This document shows positions 1 through 7,973 of a stretch of DNA of 26,233 nucleotides, one piece after another. The position numbers and the translations under genes are program-made. The DNA lies in assembly GCA_937891165.1 (NCBI GenBank), contig CALAEX010000049.1, positions 1 through 26,233 on the forward strand, read 5' to 3'. The first letter of the stretch is position 1. Every line of letters begins with the position of its first letter. Source of the stretch: an uncultured Lachnospiraceae bacterium. Its GTDB lineage: Bacteria > Bacillota > Clostridia > Lachnospirales > Lachnospiraceae. The notes under the pieces were generated by a model that did no database searches, had not been told where the DNA came from, and saw nothing but the letters and a program-made list of their open reading frames with translations.

Positions 1-2037
1 TATACAGGAAATGATTTAGGTGCAACTTATGAAAAAGAGAAAACATTTTTTCGTGTTTGGGCACCTACTGCGGATAAAGTGATATTACGTTTATATCAGA
101 CGGGAACACCAGAAGTAAATGATTTAATGGAAGAGATTGCGATGAAGCAAGATGTCTTTGGTACATGGGTTGTAACAAAGATGGGAGATTTACAAGGTGT
201 GTATTATACTTATTTTGTAGTAGTGGATGGGAAAGAGAATGAGGCGTGTGACCCTTATGCAAGAACTACAGGCATCAATGGAAAACGTGCGATGGTCATT
301 GATTTAGAAGCTACTAATCCAAAAGGATGGGAGCTAGACGTTGACCCGAATGCAGGAAAAGCTTTGAATGATGCTATTATTTATGAGTTACATCTTCGTG
401 ACCTTTCGATAGATAATAGTTCTGGTATTGTAAACAAAGGAAAATATCTTGGATTGACAGAAATGGGAACGAAGAATCCAGCAGGTTATTCTACTGGATT
501 GGATTATATAAAAGAACTTGGTATTACACATTTACATTTATTACCAATCTATGATTATGGAGTTATTGATGAGGGGAACTTAGAGACGCCACAGTTTAAT
601 TGGGGATATGACCCTATTAACTATAATGTTCCAGAAGGCTCTTATGCAACTGACCCTTATCATGGAGAGGTAAGAGTAAAAGAATTGAAAAAAATGGTAC
701 AAGCATTACATAAAAATGGAATTAGTGTAGTTATGGATGTAGTCTATAATCATGTGTATAATGCGGTAGAATTTTGCTTTAATCAGATTGTACCAATGTA
801 TTTTACTCGTATTGATAGTAATGGTTTTTTTTCGGTAGGGTCTGGTTGTGGTAATGATACGGCAACAGAACGCTCTATGGTAAGGAAATATATTGTGGAT
901 TCTGTTACTTATTGGGTAAAAGAATATCATATAGATGGATTTCGCTTTGATTTGGCAGGTTTGATAGATACACAAACTCTCAATGAAGTCATTGAGTCAG
1001 TACACGAGATTCGTCCAAGTGTAGTATTTTATGGAGAAGGTTGGATATTATCGACACATATTACGAAAGGTGGATATCGACTAGCAAATCAGGAAAATGC
1101 AATGTATACTCCTAAAATGGCGTATTTTAGTGATACGATGCGTGATTTATTAAAAGGTAATGTATTTAATCCTACAGAAAAAGGGTATGTGTCAGGGGCT
1201 TTGGGAAAAGAAAAAATTTTAGAAAATTGCTTTTTTGGAATAGGTTCTAAGTGGTGTGATTTACCAATACAAACAGTGAATTATGCTTCTTGTCATGACA
1301 ATATGACGTTATTTGACCGTATTGTAAGTTCTGCGAAAGATGCAACAAGAGAAGAACAAATTAGGATGAATAATTTGGCAGTAGCAATTTATATGACTTC
1401 GCAAGGAATCCCATTTATTCATGCGGGGGAGGAATTGTTACGAACGAAAGTAAGAGAAGATGGCTCTTTTGATGAAAACAGCTATATTTCTTCTGATAAA
1501 GTCAATAGTTTAAAATGGGATACTTTGAATCAAAAGGAATATCAACAAGTATTAGATTATTATAAAGGATTGATTGCGTTTCGTAAAGCACATATGGCAT
1601 TGCATTTAAAAACGGGGGATGAAGTAAAGCAAGCAATTACTGTAGTAAAAGGATTAGAGCCAAATGTGGTAGCATTTCAAATCAAGGGTGGTATTAATGG
1701 AGAAATAGCAAAGCAGTTATTTGTTATTTTTAATGCAAATCGAACAGAAACAAAGGTAACGCTTCCAAAAGGGAATTGGAAGGTTTATATCAATGGTGAA
1801 AAAGCTGGGACCACGGTAATAGAAATAGTGAAAGATAATGTAGTTACAGTAGCACCTATTTCTGCATTAGTGCTTTGCGAACAAGAAGATATGGAAGAAG
1901 AAGTAAAACAAGAAAGATTGGAAAGTTTAGTAGATATAAAGAAGGAAAAAGAGAAAAATACTTCTTTTTTTTCGGTTGCTCTTGGAGCAGGCGTGGCAAT
2001 AGCAGTTTTAACTGCTATTTATCATAAGAAAAAATAA
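1..2037 (+). CDS. Type I pullulanase, 5'-truncated by the window edge, C-terminal membrane anchor
   Basis: Debranching enzyme hydrolysing alpha-1,6 links of pullulan, starch and glycogen (GH13). The frame is open from base 1, and its first residues (YTGNDLGATYEKEKTFFRVW) are the start of a CBM48 module, so the true start lies upstream and the GTG at 79 is not the start. Numbering from base 1: the type I signature NWGYDP is at 200-205, the nucleophile region DGFRFDLAG has its Asp at 317, the acid/base GEGW has its Glu at 346, and SCHDN has the third catalytic Asp at 433. After the C-terminal beta domain there is a charged Glu/Lys-rich linker, then a hydrophobic segment (about residues 655-675) and a final HKKK. 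A transmembrane anchor with a short positive tail suits a secreted enzyme held on the cell surface, but the signal peptide would lie outside the window, so location is inferred. No LPXTG sorting motif is visible. Family assignment is very secure. Confidence 0.95.
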   Translation, partial: YTGNDLGATYEKEKTFFRVWAPTADKVILRLYQTGTPEVNDLMEEIAMKQDVFGTWVVTKMGDLQGVYYTYFVVVDGKENEACDPYARTTGINGKRAMVIDLEATNPKGWELDVDPNAGKALNDAIIYELHLRDLSIDNSSGIVNKGKYLGLTEMGTKNPAGYSTGLDYIKELGITHLHLLPIYDYGVIDEGNLETPQFNWGYDPINYNVPEGSYATDPYHGEVRVKELKKMVQALHKNGISVVMDVVYNHVYNAVEFCFNQIVPMYFTRIDSNGFFSVGSGCGNDTATERSMVRKYIVDSVTYWVKEYHIDGFRFDLAGLIDTQTLNEVIESVHEIRPSVVFYGEGWILSTHITKGGYRLANQENAMYTPKMAYFSDTMRDLLKGNVFNPTEKGYVSGALGKEKILENCFFGIGSKWCDLPIQTVNYASCHDNMTLFDRIVSSAKDATREEQIRMNNLAVAIYMTSQGIPFIHAGEELLRTKVREDGSFDENSYISSDKVNSLKWDTLNQKEYQQVLDYYKGLIAFRKAHMALHLKTGDEVKQAITVVKGLEPNVVAFQIKGGINGEIAKQLFVIFNANRTETKVTLPKGNWKVYINGEKAGTTVIEIVKDNVVTVAPISALVLCEQEDMEEEVKQERLESLVDIKKEKEKNTSFFSVALGAGVAIAVLTAIYHKKK

Positions 2038-2127
2038 AGGAATAAAGTAAAAATTTTCTTTATAAGAAATAGAAAGTGTGATAAGCTATACAGGAAAAAA
2101 ATGATACATAGAAAGTGAGGAGTTTTT

Positions 2128-2877
2128 ATGGAAAATTATTTATCGCAAGTAAATGCTGGTCCGTTGTATTTAATAGTAGCATTAGTACTTACTTATATTA
2201 CAGCCATGTGTTTTGTATTTTTAGTAAAAAGTTATCGGGTTGGAATAAAAATTGGAATGGATAAAAAGGTATTAAAAAAGACAATTATGTCTAGTGCTAC
2301 GTTTACTTTGTTGCCATCGATTAGTATTTTACTTGGAGTAATAGCATTGAGTGGTACACTTGGTGTTCCATTTTCATGGTTAAGACTTTCTGTTATTGGG
2401 GCATTACAGTATGAGCTGAATGTAGCAGAAATAGCAGCACAGAGTATTGGTCTTTCTGGTCTTCGTTTGGAGGAATTGAATATTGAAGCATTTGTAACAA
2501 TTGCTCTTGTTATGTCAATTGGTATTTTAGGAGGGTTATTCTTTTCTGTATTTTTCTTAAAATCTTATTTAAAGAAAATTCAAAAGTCTCCAAAAAAAGA
2601 AGAAAGTGGAGAAAAGAAGCAGGGATTTGGTGCCCATGCTACAACAGCAATGTTTATTGGTCTTTGTGGAACTTTTATTGGTGCTTATGTTGGAAAAGCA
2701 ATTCCAAGAGAGAATTCAGACGTAATGCCACTTTTAGTAGCTTTCATTGCAGCTGGTGCAATGGCTGTTTTTGAGTATTTGATTCAAAAGAAAAATATGA
2801 CGGTATTAGAAAATTTTAGTTTGGCAGCTAGTATGCTTGTTGGTATGGCGGGAGCTGTTTTGATTGGATTATTATAG
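2128..2877 (+). CDS. DUF5058-type membrane protein, possible transporter subunit
   Basis: A 249-aa integral membrane protein. Hydrophobic segments are visible at about 11-33, 57-78, 121-145, 172-190, 199-218 and 231-249, with a Lys/Glu-rich cytosolic loop at 147-166. It resembles the DUF5058 family, whose function is unknown to me. The start follows a clear ribosome site (GTGAGGAG, 2115-2122). The next gene, another small membrane protein, begins 15 bases after its stop, and an M20 peptidase follows 14 bases after that, so the two membrane proteins probably form one complex serving the peptidase. Conserved-looking polar stretches next to the membrane (AIPRENSDVM, about 191-200) would suit a transporter. 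The role in uptake of peptides or acylated amino acids is inference from context only. No convincing promoter was found in 2038-2127. Confidence 0.75.
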   Translation: MENYLSQVNAGPLYLIVALVLTYITAMCFVFLVKSYRVGIKIGMDKKVLKKTIMSSATFTLLPSISILLGVIALSGTLGVPFSWLRLSVIGALQYELNVAEIAAQSIGLSGLRLEELNIEAFVTIALVMSIGILGGLFFSVFFLKSYLKKIQKSPKKEESGEKKQGFGAHATTAMFIGLCGTFIGAYVGKAIPRENSDVMPLLVAFIAAGAMAVFEYLIQKKNMTVLENFSLAASMLVGMAGAVLIGLL

Positions 2878-2892
2878 AAGGAGGAACTTTGT

Positions 2893-3573
2893 ATGAATGA
2901 AAAGGAAAAAAATCAATTTTTAGAAGAATTTAATACAGGATTGCATCGATTAGGAAGATTTTTGTTAGTATCTGGTATTGTAATTCTTTCTATGATTCCA
3001 TTTCTAATTGGTATGTTATATGGAGTAAGTCCTGATATGGCAGCTTTTTTAAAGGGGTATGCTACAGTAGCAGTTGTTTATATACCGGTATCTTTAGTAG
3101 AATTTTTAGTATATGCTCCAATGCTTGGTGTGGGTGGTAGCTATATTTCCTTTATTACAGGGAATGTAACAAATATGAAAATTCCAGTAGCAATGAATGC
3201 AAGAGAAATTGCAGGTACAGAAGTAGGAACTCCAGAAAATGAAATAATTTCTACGTTAAGTACAGCAACTAGTGCGATTGTAACAACATTAGTAATTGTA
3301 GTTGGTGTTATTTTATTAGTGCCTTTACAACCAGTATTGCAAAATGAAGTGTTGCTTCCAGCGTTTAACAATGTAGTACCTGCTTTATTTGGTGCTCTTG
3401 GGTTAAAATATTTTATTAAGAGTCCGCAAATTGCGGTGATACCAGTATTGTTTATGATTTTATTGTGTGTATTTATACCTTCTATGATTGAGCAGACAAG
3501 TGTCATGATGATACCTTGTGGTGGCTTAGCGTTAGGAATTGGCTATCTTTTGTTTAAAAAGGGTAAATTATAA
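2893..3573 (+). CDS. Small integral membrane protein, partner of the DUF5058 protein
   Basis: A 226-aa membrane protein I cannot assign to a named family. Hydrophobic segments lie at about 21-45, 52-76, 125-147, 153-172, 179-197 and 203-222. Between the second and third is a polar, Gly/Glu-rich loop (residues 101-121, including REIAGTEVGTPENE) that looks like a functional site rather than a simple linker. The start has a strong ribosome site (AGAAGGAGG, just after the upstream stop). Tight spacing to both the DUF5058 gene and the M20 peptidase gene indicates co-transcription. Two unlike membrane proteins of similar size, each with about six helices, suggest a heteromeric transporter or channel; that is inference. 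No ATPase or binding protein is nearby, so a secondary transporter is more likely than an ABC system. Confidence 0.7.
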   Translation: MNEKEKNQFLEEFNTGLHRLGRFLLVSGIVILSMIPFLIGMLYGVSPDMAAFLKGYATVAVVYIPVSLVEFLVYAPMLGVGGSYISFITGNVTNMKIPVAMNAREIAGTEVGTPENEIISTLSTATSAIVTTLVIVVGVILLVPLQPVLQNEVLLPAFNNVVPALFGALGLKYFIKSPQIAVIPVLFMILLCVFIPSMIEQTSVMMIPCGGLALGIGYLLFKKGKL

Positions 3574-3587
3574 GGAGTGGAAAAATA

Positions 3588-5021
3588 ATGGAATTGATAC
3601 TGACAATAGCAGGTCTTCTTGTAGTGCTGATTGCAGTAGTGTTGCTTCGTGCAATGTTATTAAAACCAACAACGGCAAAAGATGCTAAAATAATATTAGA
3701 TACAAGTGAACGTGCCACAGAGTATGGTAAAAAACTTTCGAAAATGGTACAGAAAGAAACAATATCGAGTCGTTTTGAAGCAGACCGTACCAAGTTTTAT
3801 GAATTTCATGAAATTTTGGAAGAATTATTTCCAAAGGTACATCAAACTTGTGAAAAAAAGGTTTTTGACGGTAGTTTATTGTTTAAATGGAATGGTCAAG
3901 GAACAAGTAAGCCTATTTTATTGATGAGTCATCAAGATGTAGTAGAAGCTGGTGGTGAATGGAAACATGAACCATTTTCAGGAGATATTGATGAAAATGG
4001 TTGTGTTTGGGGTCGTGGAACAGTAGATACAAAAGCTAGTTTACTTTGTATGTTACAAGCAGTAGAGGAATTGATTATATCTGGGTATCAACCAGAAGGT
4101 GATGTTTATATTGCGAGTAGTTGTACGGAAGAATGGAGTGGTGATGGTGCACCAAGTACCGTTCGGTATTTGGAACAGAAAGGAGTAAGGCTTGCTTTTG
4201 TATTAGACGAAGGTGGTATGATTATTGATAATCCGATTGCTGGTGTAAAAGGTGTCTATGGCATGGTAGGTGTTTTAGAAAAGGGTTATGGTGATTTGAA
4301 ATTTATTGCTCGTGCAAGAGGGGGACACGCAAGTGCTCCGAAGAAAAATACACCATTAGTTCGATTAGGGAAATTTATGGTCGATGTAGAAAAGAAACAT
4401 CCATTTCGGAGTAAGTTTAATCCAACTGTAACAGAAATGTTTACAAGAATGGCACCAAATATGAATTTTGGTATGAAAGTGATTTTTGCAAATATGTGGT
4501 TATTCTATCCGTTGTTGGCAAAAGTGCTTCCAATGATTAATTCTACTGCTGGGGCAATGCTTCGAACAACGATTGCTTTTACAACAGCGAAAGGGTCGAA
4601 TGGATTGAATGTTATTCCAAGAGAAGCTTATGTAACTGCAAATATGCGTTTTATTCCTCATCAAAATGATAGAGAAAGTATTGAGATTATAACAAAATTA
4701 GCAAAAAAATATGAGTTAGAAACCGAAATTATTTATGCAGATACCCCATGTCCTGTAGTAGATTATAAGGATACACCATTTAAATTAATTGAAGAAGTGG
4801 CAGCAGAAGTGTATGGTGGTATTGGGATTTGTCCTTATGTGATGACAGGTGGTACAGATGCGAAGTATTATACAAAAATTTGTGATAATTGTTTAAGGTT
4901 TGCTCCGTTGTATATCAATAGTCAACAATATGCAAGTATTCATGCGTTAGATGAAAATATTTCGCAGGGTACATTACCAATGGGAGTAGATTTTTATAAA
5001 AAAATGATAGAAAAGAGCTGA
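3588..5021 (+). CDS. Membrane-anchored M20 family metallopeptidase/amidohydrolase
   Basis: A 477-aa zinc-dependent hydrolase of the M20 family (carboxypeptidase/aminoacylase type). Residues 3-24 form an N-terminal hydrophobic helix. The two-metal site is readable: H115-x-D117 in SHQDVV, bridging D147 in GRGTVDTK, catalytic E181 and metal ligand E182 in SCTEEWSGD, D207 in VLDEGG, and H452 in IHALDEN near the C-terminus. The lid/dimerisation domain lies between about 220 and 370 and includes the GGHAS motif. The overall pattern with an N-terminal helix resembles the PM20D1/carboxypeptidase S branch, which acts on N-acyl amino acids or small peptides; the exact substrate cannot be read from sequence. 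The gene starts 14 bases after the membrane-protein pair (ribosome site TAAGGAGTGG) and 21 bases before a C-S lyase gene, which suggests a pathway releasing amino acids that the lyase then uses. Confidence 0.88.
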   Translation: MELILTIAGLLVVLIAVVLLRAMLLKPTTAKDAKIILDTSERATEYGKKLSKMVQKETISSRFEADRTKFYEFHEILEELFPKVHQTCEKKVFDGSLLFKWNGQGTSKPILLMSHQDVVEAGGEWKHEPFSGDIDENGCVWGRGTVDTKASLLCMLQAVEELIISGYQPEGDVYIASSCTEEWSGDGAPSTVRYLEQKGVRLAFVLDEGGMIIDNPIAGVKGVYGMVGVLEKGYGDLKFIARARGGHASAPKKNTPLVRLGKFMVDVEKKHPFRSKFNPTVTEMFTRMAPNMNFGMKVIFANMWLFYPLLAKVLPMINSTAGAMLRTTIAFTTAKGSNGLNVIPREAYVTANMRFIPHQNDRESIEIITKLAKKYELETEIIYADTPCPVVDYKDTPFKLIEEVAAEVYGGIGICPYVMTGGTDAKYYTKICDNCLRFAPLYINSQQYASIHALDENISQGTLPMGVDFYKKMIEKS

Positions 5022-5042
5022 AACAAAAGAAAGGATACCAGT

Positions 5043-6242
5043 ATGAAGTATGATTTTACGAGTGTGATAGATAGAGTTGGAAAAGATGCTATTGCAGTGG
5101 AAGTAATTCCATTTGAGGATGCTGTGGTTGAGGAGGGATTTGACTGTATTCCAATGTGGGTAGCAGATATGAATTTTCCAACTGTACCAACGATTCAAAA
5201 GCGTATGATAGAGCGTGTGAATCATCCTACTTTTGGATATTTTAATCCAAGAGAGGAATATTATGAGAGTATTATTCAGTGGCATAAAAGAAGAAATCAA
5301 GTAGAAGGATTGACAAAAGAAGCGATTGGATATGAAAATGGGGTACTTGGTTGTGTGGCAGCAGTAACACAGGCATTTACTGCACCAGGGGAAGCAGTAT
5401 TATTACATGCTCCAACGTATATTGGATTTACTCATGTATTTGAAGAAAATGGAAGAAAAATAGTATTGAGTGACCTTGTGCAGGATGAGAATGGTATATG
5501 GCGTATGGATTATGAAGATATGGACAGAAAGTTAAAAGAATATAAAATTCATTTGGCAGTTTTTTGTTCTCCACATAATCCAACAGGTCGTGTTTGGGAG
5601 AAGGAAGAAATCGAAAAAGCAATGGAAGTATATAAAAATAACAACTGTATTGTTATTTCTGATGAAATTTGGTCCGATTTGACATTGAATGGATATCAGC
5701 ATATTCCAACACAAAGTGTATCGGAAGATGCCAAGATGCGTACAATTGCAATTTATGCACCATCTAAAACGTTTAATTTAGCAGGTTTGATAGGAGCTTA
5801 TCATATTATTTATCATCCTTATTTGCGTGATAGAGTAAGAAAACAAGAAGCATTAGTACATTATAATAGTATGAATGTGCTTTCGATGTATGCTTTGCTT
5901 GGTGCTTATGAGGAAGAAGGATATGTTTGGGTGGATGAATTAAGAGAGGTATTGTCCGAAAATGTGGATTTTGCTTATTCTTATATTTTAGAACATTTGG
6001 AAGGAGTAAAGTTAGCAAAACCACAGGGAACTTATATGTTATATTTGGATTGTGAAGAATGGTGTAAAAAGAAAGGCATTACTTTGGATGAATTGATAAA
6101 AGCAGGAATTCGTGTAGGTGTGATTTGGCAGGACGGAAGACCTTTCCATCGTCCATATGCAATTCGTATGAATTTAGCTTTGCCAAAGAAACGAGTAGAA
6201 GAAGCTTTTCAACGGTTGAAAAAATATGTTTTTGTAGAGTAA
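5043..6242 (+). CDS. MalY/PatB family PLP-dependent C-S lyase / aminotransferase
   Basis: A 399-aa fold-type I PLP enzyme. The N-terminal segment MKYDFTSVIDRVG and the IPMWVADMNFP motif are typical of the MalY/PatB group, which cleaves the C-S bond of cystathionine, cysteine or S-conjugates (cystathionine beta-lyase activity). The SPHNPTGRVW motif is present, the cofactor Asp lies in VISDEIWSDL, and the Schiff-base Lys is K242 in APSKTFNLAG. Length is normal for the group. The ribosome site AAGAAAGGA lies just upstream of the ATG. In this operon it may process sulfur amino acids or conjugates released by the upstream M20 peptidase; that link is contextual. Regulatory side functions known for E. 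coli MalY cannot be judged here. Confidence 0.9.
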   Translation: MKYDFTSVIDRVGKDAIAVEVIPFEDAVVEEGFDCIPMWVADMNFPTVPTIQKRMIERVNHPTFGYFNPREEYYESIIQWHKRRNQVEGLTKEAIGYENGVLGCVAAVTQAFTAPGEAVLLHAPTYIGFTHVFEENGRKIVLSDLVQDENGIWRMDYEDMDRKLKEYKIHLAVFCSPHNPTGRVWEKEEIEKAMEVYKNNNCIVISDEIWSDLTLNGYQHIPTQSVSEDAKMRTIAIYAPSKTFNLAGLIGAYHIIYHPYLRDRVRKQEALVHYNSMNVLSMYALLGAYEEEGYVWVDELREVLSENVDFAYSYILEHLEGVKLAKPQGTYMLYLDCEEWCKKKGITLDELIKAGIRVGVIWQDGRPFHRPYAIRMNLALPKKRVEEAFQRLKKYVFVE

Positions 6243-6250
6243 TATTTTAG

Positions 6251-6279
6251 TTGCATTCTCTAGGTTGTTATGCTAAAAT
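6251..6279 (+). promoter_or_regulatory. Candidate sigma-A promoter with extended -10, before the NhaC-type gene
   Basis: TTGCAT (6251-6256), a 17-base spacer, then TAAAAT (6274-6279) preceded directly by TGC, an extended -10. The -35 is weak, but the extended -10 compensates. It would let the antiporter gene be expressed separately from the upstream operon in the 74-base gap. Predicted from sequence only. Confidence 0.45.
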
Positions 6280-6316
6280 TTGCGTATATTTTTGTCAAAA
6301 GAAAGGATAATAACAG

Positions 6317-7828
6317 ATGGGAGTAGAAATGATTGAGGCAGGTTGGCTTTCGATACTGCCACCATTGATTGCCATTTTATTGGCATTAAAAACAAAAGAA
6401 GTGTATTCTTCCCTTTTTGCTGGTGTAATTTCTGGTATGGTGATTTATTGTGTCAAGACAGAGAGAAGCTTACTAGAAGCATTGAAGTATGTGCTAGATA
6501 TGATGGCATACAAAATAGGGGATAATGGTTACATGATTTTGTTTTTAGCATTGCTTGGGTCGGTTGTTGTAGTAGTAACAATGGCAGGTGGTTCAAGAGC
6601 ATATGGACGTTGGGCAAGTGGTAAGTTAAAAAGTAAAACGAGTGTAAAATTAGCAACAGCATTACTTGGTGTGTTAATTTTTATTGATGATTATTTTAAC
6701 TGTTTAACGGTTGGTACAGTAATGCGTCCAATTACAGACAAGCATAAGATTGCAAGAGAAAAGTTAGCATATTTAATTGACTCTACCGCAGCACCAATTT
6801 GTATTATTGCACCAATTTCTAGTTGGGCAGTAGCAGTTGCTTCAGAAGTAGGGGGTGAGGGTGGTCTAGGTGCTTTTATGCAGACCATTCCTTATAATTT
6901 GTATGCATTGTTGACACTTACAATGGTGATTTTTATTTGTCTGACAGATTTTGATTTTGGACCAATGAAAAAAGCAGTAGAAAGAGCAGAAAATCAAACA
7001 TTTGATGAGGAGGAGGAAGAAAAAGAGTTAGAAGGAATTCAAATTTCTCCAAAAGGAACAGTGTATGACCTTTTAATTCCAATGGTTGCTTTAATTGTAT
7101 GTTCTATTTTAGGTATGGCATATGTAGGTGGATTTTTTAGTGGAACAGATTTTGTTACTGCAATTGGGGAAAATCCAACGGCTGGATTAACTTTAGGAGC
7201 ATTTGCAGCATTGATAGTGGCATTAGTGCTTTATATTCCTAGAAAATTAGTGAAGTTTCGTGATTTTATGACAGGAGTTACAACTGGTGTAAAATTTATG
7301 GTATCTGCGATTATGATTTTAGTACTTGCTTGGTCTTTAAGTGGTGTTTGTCGTGAAATGATTGGAACAGGAGAATTTGTCAGTGGATTAGTGAAGAATT
7401 CGGATGTTTCATTAAGTCTTTTACCAGCAATTATTTTTGTGGTAGCAGCATTTCTTTCTTTTTCGATGGGAACAGCATGGGGAACGTTTGGTATTTTAAT
7501 TCCAATTGTATCTATGATTTGTGTTGGCACAGAAGGAGCAGAAATTTTGATTCCTGCACTTGGTGCAACATTGGCAGGTTCGGTGTATGGTGACCATTGT
7601 TCACCAATTTCGGATACAACAATTCTTTCTTCTACAGGAGCAAAATGTGAGCATATTCGCCATGTAGAAACACAAATTCCATATGCAACAATGGTGGCTG
7701 CTATTTCTTTTGTAGGATATTTAATTGCAGGATTTGTAAGAAATCCTTGGATTACGTTAATTTCTTCTTTAGTAATGTTAGTAGCAGTTCTTTGTGTGAT
7801 TCGTTGGAAGCAGAATAAAATAAAATAA
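6317..7828 (+). CDS. NhaC-type Na+/H+ antiporter family protein
   Basis: A 503-aa polytopic membrane protein with about 12 hydrophobic segments and no signal peptide. The motif FIDDYFNCLTVGTVMRP (about 116-133) with the following TDKHKI, the membrane stretch TAAPICIIAPISSWAVA, and the later GTAWGTFGI and SVYGDHCSPISDTT blocks are characteristic of the NhaC antiporter family. Some members exchange organic acids or amino acids with Na+ or H+ instead of simple Na+/H+ exchange, so the substrate is open. A Glu-rich acidic loop near residues 225-240 (EEEEEKELEG) marks the middle cytosolic linker. The ATG at 6317 follows AAAGGA with 9-base spacing; the ATG at 6329 is less well placed. Its position after a peptidase and C-S lyase suggests ion-coupled uptake or efflux of the same substrates. 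Confidence 0.9.
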   Translation: MGVEMIEAGWLSILPPLIAILLALKTKEVYSSLFAGVISGMVIYCVKTERSLLEALKYVLDMMAYKIGDNGYMILFLALLGSVVVVVTMAGGSRAYGRWASGKLKSKTSVKLATALLGVLIFIDDYFNCLTVGTVMRPITDKHKIAREKLAYLIDSTAAPICIIAPISSWAVAVASEVGGEGGLGAFMQTIPYNLYALLTLTMVIFICLTDFDFGPMKKAVERAENQTFDEEEEEKELEGIQISPKGTVYDLLIPMVALIVCSILGMAYVGGFFSGTDFVTAIGENPTAGLTLGAFAALIVALVLYIPRKLVKFRDFMTGVTTGVKFMVSAIMILVLAWSLSGVCREMIGTGEFVSGLVKNSDVSLSLLPAIIFVVAAFLSFSMGTAWGTFGILIPIVSMICVGTEGAEILIPALGATLAGSVYGDHCSPISDTTILSSTGAKCEHIRHVETQIPYATMVAAISFVGYLIAGFVRNPWITLISSLVMLVAVLCVIRWKQNKIK

Positions 7829-7851
7829 TGCTTTGTCTGATATATGATTGT

Positions 7852-7884
7852 ATGGGGTGTCTTTTGACATCCCATTTATTTTTT
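7852..7884 (+). terminator. Intrinsic terminator after the antiporter gene
   Basis: A 10-bp stem, ATGGGGTGTC (7852-7861) with GACATCCCAT (7866-7875), containing one G-T wobble and a TTTT loop, is followed by TTATTTTTT. It sits 24 bases after the stop and ends the peptidase/lyase/antiporter operon. Confidence 0.85.
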
Positions 7885-7973
7885 ATAAAAAGTTTTTAAT
7901 ATGCTTAACCAAATTTGTCGAAATGGTACTATATTAATGAAAGCTTTCAAAAATATTGCATAAGGAGGAGTAA

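Noticed and set aside
79..2037. GTG at 79 as the pullulanase start
   Set aside because: The frame is open and clearly homologous to CBM48 from base 1, so the gene extends left of the window.
7231..7875. 214-codon reverse-strand frame opposite the NhaC-type gene
   Set aside because: It is an antisense shadow of a well-supported gene, without a ribosome site or recognisable domain.
7939..7948. GAAAGCTTTC palindrome before the sigma gene
   Set aside because: A 10-base palindrome is expected by chance in AT-rich DNA, and no clear promoter could be placed next to it.
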